A stretch of 15,046 bases of DNA from Gammaproteobacteria bacterium (GTDB lineage Bacteria > Pseudomonadota > Gammaproteobacteria > Chromatiales > Sedimenticolaceae): contig JAGRHE010000049.1 in assembly GCA_020445165.1 (NCBI GenBank), positions 1 through 15,046 on the forward strand. Direction: 5' to 3'. Positions 8,618 through 14,754 of this stretch are shown here, one piece after another. How positions within the stretch are numbered: position 1 is the stretch's first letter; each line of letters starts with the position of its first letter. Under the pieces are notes generated by a model, which was not told the origin of the DNA, did no database searches, and worked only from the letters and a program-made list of their open reading frames with translations. The position numbers and the translations under genes were made by a program.

Positions 8618-9498
8618 AAACGCGCATCATGGTCGTCGACGATCACAAGATCGTGCGCGAAGGTCTGCGCAAGCTGATAGAAGACGATGGCAACTTCGAG
8701 GTGATCGGAGAGGCCGGTAATGGACGCGAAGGTATCCGCCTGGCACGACAGCTGCAGCCGGACATCGTAATCATGGATGTCGCCATGAGCGAAATGAACG
8801 GCATCGAGGCAACCCGGCAATTGATGACCGCGCAGCCCGAGGTGCGCGTGCTCGCGCTGTCGATGCACTCGGACAGCCGGTTCGTCAAACAGATGCTCGA
8901 GGCCGGCGCGCTCGGCTACCTGCTCAAGGATGATGCATTCGAAGAGATCGTCACCGCCCTGCGCTCACTGGTCGTGGGTCGCATGTATGTCAGCCCGCAG
9001 GCGTCCGGCGGCATCCTGCAGGACCTGGCACAGGGTCAGCTCGCGAACGACGGTTCCGAAACGCCACTGACGGCACGCGAGAAAGAGACCCTCCAGCTGA
9101 TCGCCGAGGGTCATTCAACAGCCGAGATCGCCGAGCGCCTGTTCGTCAGCGTCAAAACGATCGAGACCCATCGCAAGAAGATCATGGACAAGAAACAAGC
9201 TCGACATGCACAGCATCGCGGAACTTACCAAGTATGCGATTCGCGAAGGTATCACCTCGCTCGAAGACTGACCCTGGCACCCGGCTGGGGCACCATTTCT
9301 GTCGCTGCCGGTGCCCGTCGGCCTTTCCGACGCGACCATTCGAAGCCCACGTGGCAACGTAAATCTGGCCGAGCCATCATTAAACATATTCCTGTTTCAC
9401 CCTGCTACAGCTTGCCCCCGCTGGATGATTGGCCCCCCAACACCCGGGCAAACGGCACTTTTCAGGGATTTCGAAGCCGACTATCAGCCCTGCCCTGA
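8614..9498 (+). CDS. NarL/FixJ-family response regulator, frameshifted near its C-terminus (native end about 9271)
   Basis: The start ATG 8614 overlaps the kinase stop (ATGA) and has GGAGG at 8602-8606. Receiver residues are Asp9/Asp10, phospho-acceptor Asp55, Ser83 and Lys105. The usual proline after the phospho-Asp loop is serine (MDVAMSEMNG). A LuxR-type helix-turn-helix starts near TAREKETLQLIAEG and includes the recognition helix VKTIETHRKKIM. After MDK the frame is lost. The next frame, from 9197, reads KLDMHSIAELTKYAIREG and ends at TGA 9269-9271, the standard end of this family at about 217 residues. Removing the 7 bases at 9190-9196 restores the family sequence exactly. As written, the ORF instead runs to 9498 with about 100 unrelated residues, which would replace the final dimerisation helix of the DNA-binding domain. 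It is the output of the operon and would be expected to control nearby genes. Confidence 0.85.
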   Translation: MKTRIMVVDDHKIVREGLRKLIEDDGNFEVIGEAGNGREGIRLARQLQPDIVIMDVAMSEMNGIEATRQLMTAQPEVRVLALSMHSDSRFVKQMLEAGALGYLLKDDAFEEIVTALRSLVVGRMYVSPQASGGILQDLAQGQLANDGSETPLTAREKETLQLIAEGHSTAEIAERLFVSVKTIETHRKKIMDKKQARHAQHRGTYQVCDSRRYHLARRLTLAPGWGTISVAAGARRPFRRDHSKPTWQRKSGRAIIKHIPVSPCYSLPPLDDWPPNTRANGTFQGFRSRLSALP

Positions 9499-9625
9499 TA
9501 CGCCACAACGGCCACGATACCGAAGATTGCATCAGGAACACGCCATGACCGGCGTGATACCCGTTTGCGCTACACCCCAGCGGTGCTGCGCGCTCACGCA
9601 ATCGACCGAAGGGGGGGACAGCACA
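9272..9625. other. 354-bp interval without a convincing gene
   Basis: Between the native end of the response regulator and the next start I see no supported gene. Two inverted repeats stand out. GGGCACC (9288-9294) pairs with GGTGCCC (9310-9316) around a 15-nt loop just after the operon, a possible terminator stem but without a T-run. CACGCC (9539-9544) pairs with GGCGTG (9551-9556) around an ATG at 9545. That ATG has AGGA at 9534-9537 and is in frame with the following gene, so it is an alternative start. The rest looks like a promoter or leader region for the next gene, with no clear -35/-10 pair. Confidence 0.5.
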
Positions 9626-10465
9626 ATGAACAGCCATTCCAGGCATGAGCAGATTTTGCTGGAACTGCAACGTGTTACGAGCAGCGAAGAGTTTCGCGAT
9701 GCCGGAAAATTGCAGCACCTCCTCACCTACACCGCGCTCGAAACAGTAGCCGGTCGCGCCGACCGCCTGACCGCTGCCAGCATCGCGGTCGACGTATTCG
9801 ACAGCGACACCGATTCTGTTGGCCGGCAAGACACCCTGGCTTGGGTGATGACGAACCAGCTTCGCCTGAAACTCGAGCGCTACTACGCCGGTGACGGGCG
9901 GCGCAATGCCTTGCGCCTGAGCATGCCGGTGGGCAGCTATGCCATCCATGTCGAACCCGGCTCGCAACCATCGAGTTTCATCAATGACAGCGCACCAGTC
10001 GTCCCGGTACTGGCAATCGAATCCATGGACTGCCTGAGCAACATCGCCGAACACCGCGACTTTTGCGTTGGCTTTCTGAGTGAACTGTGCATGACCCTGG
10101 CAGCGGGCGAATCGTTCATGCTGGCCGCGCCCGGCCGCTTTGGTCACATCGATCCATGCGCGCACGAAACGAAGGCACTGATCGGTCAGGTGCCCGATGC
10201 GGACCTTCTGCTCGCCTGCAACCTGCGTTGGTCCGGCGGCAAGCTGAAGGTATTCGCTCAACTTGTCGATGCGCAGACCCGCAGCGTCATCTGGATCGAC
10301 GACCACGAGCTGGCCTGGGACGGCAGCGATCCCCTCTCGCTGCAGATCGACGCGGCACTGTTCGTCGCCCGGGGAATCCTTGTTTCCCGTTCATCGCGTG
10401 ACGGCAACGGATTGGCCGGGAGATCGCAAACGGTCGTTGTCATGCCCAACGCGGGGCGCAGCTGA
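9626..10465 (+). CDS. Winged-helix-like plus FlgO/TolB-N-like protein
   Basis: The 279-residue protein starts at ATG 9626 behind a G7A tract (9611-9618) that serves as ribosome binding site; ATG 9545 would add 27 residues. Residues about 9-110 resemble the N-terminal domain found on many adenylate-cyclase-like and TPR proteins. There the pattern is short helices, then ADRL...IAVDVFD, then a helix ending in LRLKLERYY, then a basic RLSMPVGSYAIHVE hairpin; this is probably a winged-helix fold. Residues about 125-250 resemble the FlgO/TolB N-terminal beta-alpha domain (FLSELCMTLAAG, then DADLLLACNLRW...KVFAQLVDAQTRSVIW). Family members usually continue with TPR repeats, which are absent here. No signal peptide or transmembrane helix is visible. 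The role is unknown; a regulatory or nucleotide-signalling accessory is plausible. It lies 180 bp before a GGDEF-EAL gene on the same strand, so the two may be functionally paired. Confidence 0.75.
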   Translation: MNSHSRHEQILLELQRVTSSEEFRDAGKLQHLLTYTALETVAGRADRLTAASIAVDVFDSDTDSVGRQDTLAWVMTNQLRLKLERYYAGDGRRNALRLSMPVGSYAIHVEPGSQPSSFINDSAPVVPVLAIESMDCLSNIAEHRDFCVGFLSELCMTLAAGESFMLAAPGRFGHIDPCAHETKALIGQVPDADLLLACNLRWSGGKLKVFAQLVDAQTRSVIWIDDHELAWDGSDPLSLQIDAALFVARGILVSRSSRDGNGLAGRSQTVVVMPNAGRS

Positions 10466-10645
10466 CTCCAATCCGCCTGGCCAGACCGGTACCTGTGAAT
10501 CCGGAATTTCGAAAACGGATTTCCGCCTTTCCCTGATCGGCACATGGCAACAGGTAGGACAGACTTGGCAACGTAGATCACGGCCCGGCAGCGGATCCGG
10601 CGATATCGGGCGCCCGGTTTGTTAACCGTGCAAGGACAACGACCG

Positions 10646-12748
10646 ATGAACGACAGCACGAACAATCACGGCACAAAAGTCAGCGTCCGCGATCAGGCCG
10701 AACGCTGGCTGACGCTGAGCTGTCCATCCACAAGCGAGGTTCCATGCAACGTGTCGGAGCTCGCGGCACGGGAACTCGGCCGCCGTACGGGGTTCCTGCC
10801 ACTTGCGGTACCGCTGGTCATGGGTGTCATCCTGCTTGCGAGTCCGACGTTGCTGCCGTATTGGCCACCGGTCACCGTTCTGTTCGCCATTCTGCTCGGC
10901 GGGTCCCTGGCCCAGGTCCATCTCGGTAAGCGGCTGGCGCAGGTGCGCGGCAGTCGTGGCATCGACCTGGCGTTCGATTACCAGTCCGGCGTGGATCTCG
11001 CGGCGTTCTGCTGGAGTGCACTGCTGAGTGTCCTGCTCCTGGTGCAGGGCATTGACCGGACCACTGAAATTGCTCTCGTAGCCACCTTCGGCCTGGTTGC
11101 CGTCGCATACGCGACACTCACCCTCGAGCGCTCGCTCTGGACGCATTTCAGCATTGCCCTGTGGTTGCCCTTGTGGCTGGCAGGCGCAGTACTCGCGGCG
11201 ACCGGTGCATCGGGCGGGGAATTGCTGCTGCTCGTCCTGTTGCTGGCAGGCGGCGGCATGACGATTCAGGGACGGCACATGGTGCACAACAACGTCGGCA
11301 ACATGATAACGCGGGCGCGGCTGGAGGTGGCCTCATCGAAGATCGTCAAGCAACGCAGAGAGCTGAACGCGCACCGCCTGCGCCTGGACGAGCTGGTGCT
11401 GCAGACGCACCAGTTGTCCTACTACGACCAGTTGACCGGGCTTGGCTCACGCCACCACTTTCACGAACGGGTGTGCAGCAGCATCGCCAGCCATGGCACG
11501 GTTGCGCAGCGCTTTGCCGTTCTGCACATAGACCTGGATGGGTTCAAGGACATCAACGACACCTTCGGTCACGCGGCCGGTGACGATTTGCTCAAGGTGG
11601 TCGCGCAGCGCGCCGGCTCGCTGTTGCGGGCCACGGATTTCGCCGCCCGCCTGGGCAGCGACGAGCTGGCGCTGTTACTGAACAACATCGACGATGACGA
11701 CGAGATCGGCGCCATCGCCAAACGCTGCAGTGATGTCATCCAGGCACAGGTGACGTTGGGCGACCGGTGCGTCCGTCCACGCGTGAGCATCGGCATCGCG
11801 ATATACCCGGATGATGGCGACAATGCACTGGCCTTGATCAAGGCCGCCGAAAGCGCGATGAACGCCTGCCGCAGCGACATCAAGTCGAACGCGTCACGCT
11901 ATCACCCCGAGATGACACGTGCAGCCGAGCAGCGTCTGACCGCCAAACAAGAGCTGCGCCAGGGCCTGGAGCAGGGACAGTTCGTTTTGCATTACCAGCC
12001 CCAATTCGATGCACGCAACGGCGACTGCGGCGGCGTCGAGGCATTGGTCCGTTGGAACCATCCGCAACGAGGGATGATCGCGCCGCTCGAGTTCATACCG
12101 ATTGCTGAGAACGCAGGACTGATCGATGCCCTGGGCACCTGGGTGCTGAGCAGCGCCTGCCGCCAGGCGGTTGCCTGGTTCGACGACGGCGTTGCCCCGA
12201 TGACCATAGCGGTCAACATCTCGCCGCTGCAGTTACGCGATCCTGACTTTGTGAGCACCGTCGGCAACATTCTCGCCGTAACCGGTCTGCAGCCAGAACT
12301 GCTTGAACTGGAAATCACGGAAAGCGCACTGCAGACGCATGCCGACGCGAGAGCGAACCTGAACCTGCTGCACCAGCTCGGTGTGCGCATCGCGCTGGAT
12401 GATTTCGGAACCGGCTACTCGTCGCTGGCTTCGCTGCGCGAACTGCCGATCGACCGGGTCAAGATCGACCGTTCATTCGTTGCCGATATTCTGTCCAACA
12501 GGCAAGACAGCGCATTGCTCGGCACGATCATAGAAATGGCCCACATACTGGGGTCGAGCATCATCGCCGAAGGCGTGGAACAACATGAACAGGTAGATTT
12601 GTTGCGCAAGCTGCACTGTGACTGCCTGCAGGGATTTCACTTCAGTAAACCAGTACCGGCCGAGCAGCTTCTGGAGATCGCAGGCAGAACACGCCAGGCC
12701 CGGCAAGAGACGTCGACCCTTGAGATGGCTCTCGCCTCGGCAGACTGA
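10646..12748 (+). CDS. Membrane GGDEF-EAL protein; probable c-di-GMP phosphodiesterase
   Basis: ATG 10646 has AAGGA at 10632-10636, and the product is 700 residues. About six transmembrane helices fill residues 48-205 as a sensory or anchoring module. A short coiled coil (about 225-255) leads to a GGDEF domain (about 255-425) with DLDGFKDIND and RLGSDELALL. The signature is therefore GSDEL rather than GGDEF, so cyclase activity is doubtful, though GTP binding could remain. The EAL domain (about 432-680) keeps every usual catalytic position: Glu465 of EAL, Asn524 (NISPLQL), Glu556 (ELEITES), Asp585/586 (DDFGTGYSS), Lys606 (KIDRSF), Glu642 (AEGVEQ) and Gln662 (LQGFHFSKP). The inferred reaction is hydrolysis of c-di-GMP to pGpG, lowering c-di-GMP at the inner membrane. 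No frameshift is seen. An earlier TTG at 10619 lacks support. Confidence 0.93.
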   Translation: MNDSTNNHGTKVSVRDQAERWLTLSCPSTSEVPCNVSELAARELGRRTGFLPLAVPLVMGVILLASPTLLPYWPPVTVLFAILLGGSLAQVHLGKRLAQVRGSRGIDLAFDYQSGVDLAAFCWSALLSVLLLVQGIDRTTEIALVATFGLVAVAYATLTLERSLWTHFSIALWLPLWLAGAVLAATGASGGELLLLVLLLAGGGMTIQGRHMVHNNVGNMITRARLEVASSKIVKQRRELNAHRLRLDELVLQTHQLSYYDQLTGLGSRHHFHERVCSSIASHGTVAQRFAVLHIDLDGFKDINDTFGHAAGDDLLKVVAQRAGSLLRATDFAARLGSDELALLLNNIDDDDEIGAIAKRCSDVIQAQVTLGDRCVRPRVSIGIAIYPDDGDNALALIKAAESAMNACRSDIKSNASRYHPEMTRAAEQRLTAKQELRQGLEQGQFVLHYQPQFDARNGDCGGVEALVRWNHPQRGMIAPLEFIPIAENAGLIDALGTWVLSSACRQAVAWFDDGVAPMTIAVNISPLQLRDPDFVSTVGNILAVTGLQPELLELEITESALQTHADARANLNLLHQLGVRIALDDFGTGYSSLASLRELPIDRVKIDRSFVADILSNRQDSALLGTIIEMAHILGSSIIAEGVEQHEQVDLLRKLHCDCLQGFHFSKPVPAEQLLEIAGRTRQARQETSTLEMALASAD

Positions 12749-12859
12749 CACGCACATTCCGGTGCCGACATGTCGTCAACACCGGCAAGGCAGCACTCGT
12801 GTCAGTCCTACCCCCGGCAAAAACCGGAGGCAGGAGGCCGAGCGGGAACAGACACCAGG
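12749..12859. terminator. Convergent intergenic region with a possible bidirectional hairpin
   Basis: The GGDEF-EAL gene and the kinase-histone-tail gene end facing each other across 111 bp. CCGGTG (12759-12764) pairs with CACCGG (12780-12785). Inside it lies the perfect palindrome CGACATGTCG (12766-12775). Such symmetric structures between convergent genes often act as two-way transcription barriers. There is no T-run on either strand, so an intrinsic terminator is not secure. Confidence 0.3.
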
Positions 12860-14266
12860 CTAACGTCGCCTGGTCTTCGGACTTGCTTTCCTGGCTGCCG
12901 TTTTCCGGGCGGCAGCCTTTTTCGCAACGGTTTTCTTCGCCGCTGCCTTTTTTGCTACAACCTTCTTCGCTGCAGCCTTTTTGGCGACCGGTTTTTTTGC
13001 TGCCGTCTTTGCAGCAACCTTCTTCTTGCCAGCAACCTTCTTTGCAGCGGCCTTCTTGACCACTTTCTTCGCGGCAGCCTTCTTGGCGGCCACCTTGCGC
13101 GAAGCGATCTTTTTCGCTGCCGCCTTTTTCGTCACCGCCTTCTTGACAGCCGCTTTCGTGGCTGCGGACTTCTTCTTTGCGGCGGACTTCTTTACCGCCG
13201 CCTTTTTCTTTGCAACGGCCTTCTTTGCCGCCGCCTTCTTCTTGACCGCGGCCTTCTTTGCCGCCGCTTTCTTCGCTGTCGCTTTCGATGCCGCTGCTTT
13301 CTTGGTCGCGGCCTTCTTCACCGTGGCCTTTTTCGCTGCAGCCGATCCCTTGGCAGCGGGCTTGGCCGCGGCCGCCTTCTTGGATGCAGGCTTTTTCGCT
13401 CCCGAATCGGCAACCGCCTTCTTGCCCGACTTGCCACCGGCTGCGGACTTCTTCGCACCCTTGGCCGGCGTGACACGTTTTTCCGAATCGGCTTTTCTGG
13501 CCGCCGCCTCGATCATGCCGGCACGCTTGACCGGCTTTTCGGCCTTGGCCGGTGCCGCTTCGACGGGCGCCTCCTCCTTCGCCGCAGCGACATCGATCAC
13601 ACTGCCTGGCGGTTCGCTCGGCGGCAGCGAATCGAGCAGTTTGCGCACCACCTTCCATGCCTTCGGGATACCGGCATCGGCCTCGACCCGGTGCAGCTTG
13701 TCGCCCAGGCTGTAGTACTGCAGCAGAGGGCCCATCTGGCCCTCGTAAACGCGCAGCCGGTTGCTGATCGTCTCCTCGTAATCGTCCGGTCTGCGCACGA
13801 CCCGGGCACCGCAGGCATCACAGACACCATCGACCATCGGCGGATTCACGTACAGGTTGTACTGCGCACCGCAGTTGTCACAGGTGATGCGCCCGACCAG
13901 TCGCTCCATCAGCTCGTCGCGGTCGACCTCCAGGTTGAGCACCACCTCGACGCCGGCACCCAGGTCGTTCAGAACGCTGTCCAGAACGTCGGCCTGGCCC
14001 GCGTTCTTGGGCAGGTCGACCAGGATGAAACCCTTGCCCAGGTCGGTCTGTGGCAGCTGGATCCGCAGCAGCGCGAGCAACAGTTCGTCCGACACCCGTG
14101 ACATATCCATAGCCTCCTTGGCCAGGCGTCCGAGTTCAGACTGTTCGGCGGCAGCGCGTTGCATCACGCTGTTCACGGTGATGACCGGCATGCCGTAGTG
14201 GTCAGAGATCTTTTCGGATAATTCGGACTTCCCGGATCCGGGCGGGCCTAAAAGAACGATCCTCAT
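12860..14266 (-). CDS. Adenylate-kinase-family nucleoside monophosphate kinase fused to a histone-H1-like Lys/Ala-rich tail
   Basis: The gene encodes 468 residues; ordinary adenylate kinase has about 215. Residues 1-215 form the kinase. It has P-loop GPPGSGKS (7-14), [11 protein letters not shown] in the NMP-binding region, and a zinc-type LID with cysteines 129, 132, 149 and 152 (CDNC, CDAC). The LID is followed by RRPDD and [17 protein letters not shown]. The AMP site departs from the family: the STGD stretch reads TVNS, the following Arg36 is Gln, and the Arg of DGFPR is Lys (VDLPK). From about residue 229 a linker leads to a long tail rich in [10 protein letters not shown] and VAKK units. 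The last 181 residues contain no Asp or Glu and end in TRRR. Such tails occur on bacterial H1-like proteins (AlgP, HctB) and bind DNA or RNA. The start ATG (14264-14266) has GAGGAG at 14272-14277. The gene is divergent from the phosphofructokinase operon. It is probably a paralogue rather than the only adk, so I give no symbol. Confidence 0.88.
   Translation of the reverse strand: MRIVLLGPPGSGKSELSEKISDHYGMPVITVNSVMQRAAAEQSELGRLAKEAMDMSRVSDELLLALLRIQLPQTDLGKGFILVDLPKNAGQADVLDSVLNDLGAGVEVVLNLEVDRDELMERLVGRITCDNCGAQYNLYVNPPMVDGVCDACGARVVRRPDDYEETISNRLRVYEGQMGPLLQYYSLGDKLHRVEADAGIPKAWKVVRKLLDSLPPSEPPGSVIDVAAAKEEAPVEAAPAKAEKPVKRAGMIEAAARKADSEKRVTPAKGAKKSAAGGKSGKKAVADSGAKKPASKKAAAAKPAAKGSAAAKKATVKKAATKKAAASKATAKKAAAKKAAVKKKAAAKKAVAKKKAAVKKSAAKKKSAATKAAVKKAVTKKAAAKKIASRKVAAKKAAAKKVVKKAAAKKVAGKKKVAAKTAAKKPVAKKAAAKKVVAKKAAAKKTVAKKAAARKTAARKASPKTRRR
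12863..13483 (-). repeat. Low-complexity repeat DNA encoding the Lys/Ala-rich tail
   Basis: On the + strand this stretch is a degenerate array of GCCTTCTTC- and GCCGCC-like units, the complement of AAG/AAA and GCN codons. It codes for residues about 262-468 of the kinase fusion; in residues 301-350 roughly four of five residues are Ala or Lys. Units are imperfect and do not keep a fixed period. Such arrays can change length by recombination or slippage, as known for algP of Pseudomonas. The long open frames on the opposite strand here (Phe/Ala-rich) are mirror images of the repeat. Confidence 0.8.
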
Positions 14267-14353
14267 CGTGGCTCCTCAGTGGCCTTATTGTTCTGCGTGG
14301 CGCTGCACGATGACGGGGGGCGATGCGGCTGCTTTTCGTCCGGTTTCGTGCCA

Positions 14354-14379
14354 TATAAGGAAATTAGGATTTCCCTATA
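14354..14379. promoter_or_regulatory. 26-bp near-perfect palindrome, candidate operator
   Basis: TATAAGGAAAT (14354-14364) and ATTTCCCTATA (14369-14379) are inverted copies with a single mismatch around the spacer TAGG. The right arm overlaps a second exact palindrome, CCCTATAGGG (14373-14382). It lies 88 bp upstream of the kinase-fusion start and 214 bp upstream of the 53-aa ORF start, in an AT-rich stretch. This is where a dimeric regulator could control either or both genes. The regulator is unknown. Confidence 0.45.
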
Positions 14380-14513
14380 GGGGCATGCGTGTTTTGCATT
14401 GGCTAGCCCCTGCCGCGTTGTCTAAGCTACTCGCACATCAATTTAGCTGTCAACGAAGCGCCTGATTTTATACAGATTTTAGGCGATTGGCGGAAATTAA
14501 CGAGTGGATCGCA

Positions 14514-14544
14514 CCGGTTTTTGACCAAAACCGGGCATTTTTTT
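14514..14544 (+). terminator. Intrinsic-terminator-like hairpin in the pfp leader
   Basis: CCGGTTTT (14514-14521) pairs exactly with AAAACCGG (14527-14534) around TGACC. After GCA comes a run of seven T (14538-14544). The orientation fits only + strand transcription. No gene on this strand ends just upstream, so it may be an attenuator for the downstream operon or the 3' end of a small RNA starting in the AT-rich region near 14390-14470. Confidence 0.5.
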
Positions 14545-14592
14545 GCGTCGCCGACTCGGTTGGGGTCCCCGAGTGGCGATCGTGAGACCAGA

Positions 14593-14754
14593 GTGAGCAG
14601 TATTCCGGATATCACCGAGACCGGGGAGTGGGTCGTCGAGACCACGCTCAGGGAACACTACAGCCGCCCGGTCGAGCTGCAGTTCGCCGACGCGAAAATG
14701 CGTTTGCAACGCGACAACAACACGACAACCTGGATACAGAGGGAAAGCAGATGA
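14593..14754 (+). CDS. Small hypothetical protein (53 aa) coupled to pfp
   Basis: Starting at GTG 14593 the frame gives 53 residues with a readable core (WVVETTLREHYSRPVELQFA) and a charged Asn/Thr-rich end. An upstream TTG at 14521 is in frame but sits inside the terminator-like stem, so the GTG is preferred; its ribosome binding site is weak. The TGA at 14752-14754 overlaps the ATG of the phosphofructokinase gene (ATGA), the usual sign of translational coupling, which supports this being a real reading frame. No membrane segment or known motif. Function unknown; it could be truncated at its C-terminus. Confidence 0.5.
   Translation: MSSIPDITETGEWVVETTLREHYSRPVELQFADAKMRLQRDNNTTTWIQRESR

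Larger units (their letters stand above)
14267..14592. promoter_or_regulatory. Divergent 326-bp regulatory region between the kinase fusion and the pfp operon
   Basis: This is the most AT-rich part of the window (about 14350-14500) and must hold promoters for both directions. It contains the 26-bp near-palindrome and the terminator-like hairpin listed separately. A possible stem joins AGGGGC (14379-14384) with GCCCCT (14406-14411), and another joins ACTCGG (14554-14559) with CCGAGT (14569-14574), just ahead of the 53-aa ORF. I could not assign a clean -35/-10 pair in either direction. No RNA family was recognised. Confidence 0.5.

Noticed and set aside
9272..9498. Apparent C-terminal extension of the response regulator
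   Set aside because: The Arg/Pro-rich residues match nothing, and the family C-terminus is found in the neighbouring frame ending at 9271.
9380..10306. 308-codon minus-strand open frame
   Set aside because: It lies antisense to the winged-helix/FlgO-like gene, whose + strand reading has recognisable domains and a ribosome binding site.
12863..13483. Tail repeats considered as a CRISPR array or tandem non-coding repeat
   Set aside because: Units are short and irregular with no spacers, and they stay in frame with the kinase for over 200 codons.
12642..13658. Minus-strand Gly/Glu/Lys-rich frame overlapping the tail
   Set aside because: It is a frame-shifted reading of the same repeat as the kinase tail and has no motif of its own.
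12981..13715. Phe/Ala-rich + strand open frame opposite the Lys/Ala tail
   Set aside because: It is the antisense of AAG and GCC codons; long open frames are expected opposite such repeats, and the composition matches no plausible membrane protein.
12770..14101. 443-codon + strand open frame antisense to the kinase fusion
   Set aside because: Leu/Arg/Cys-rich sequence without domain signals; the opposite strand carries clear kinase motifs and a ribosome binding site.
14268..14465. 65-codon + strand open frame in the divergent control region
   Set aside because: It has no ribosome binding site and no family resemblance, and it runs through the palindrome and the AT-rich promoter region.
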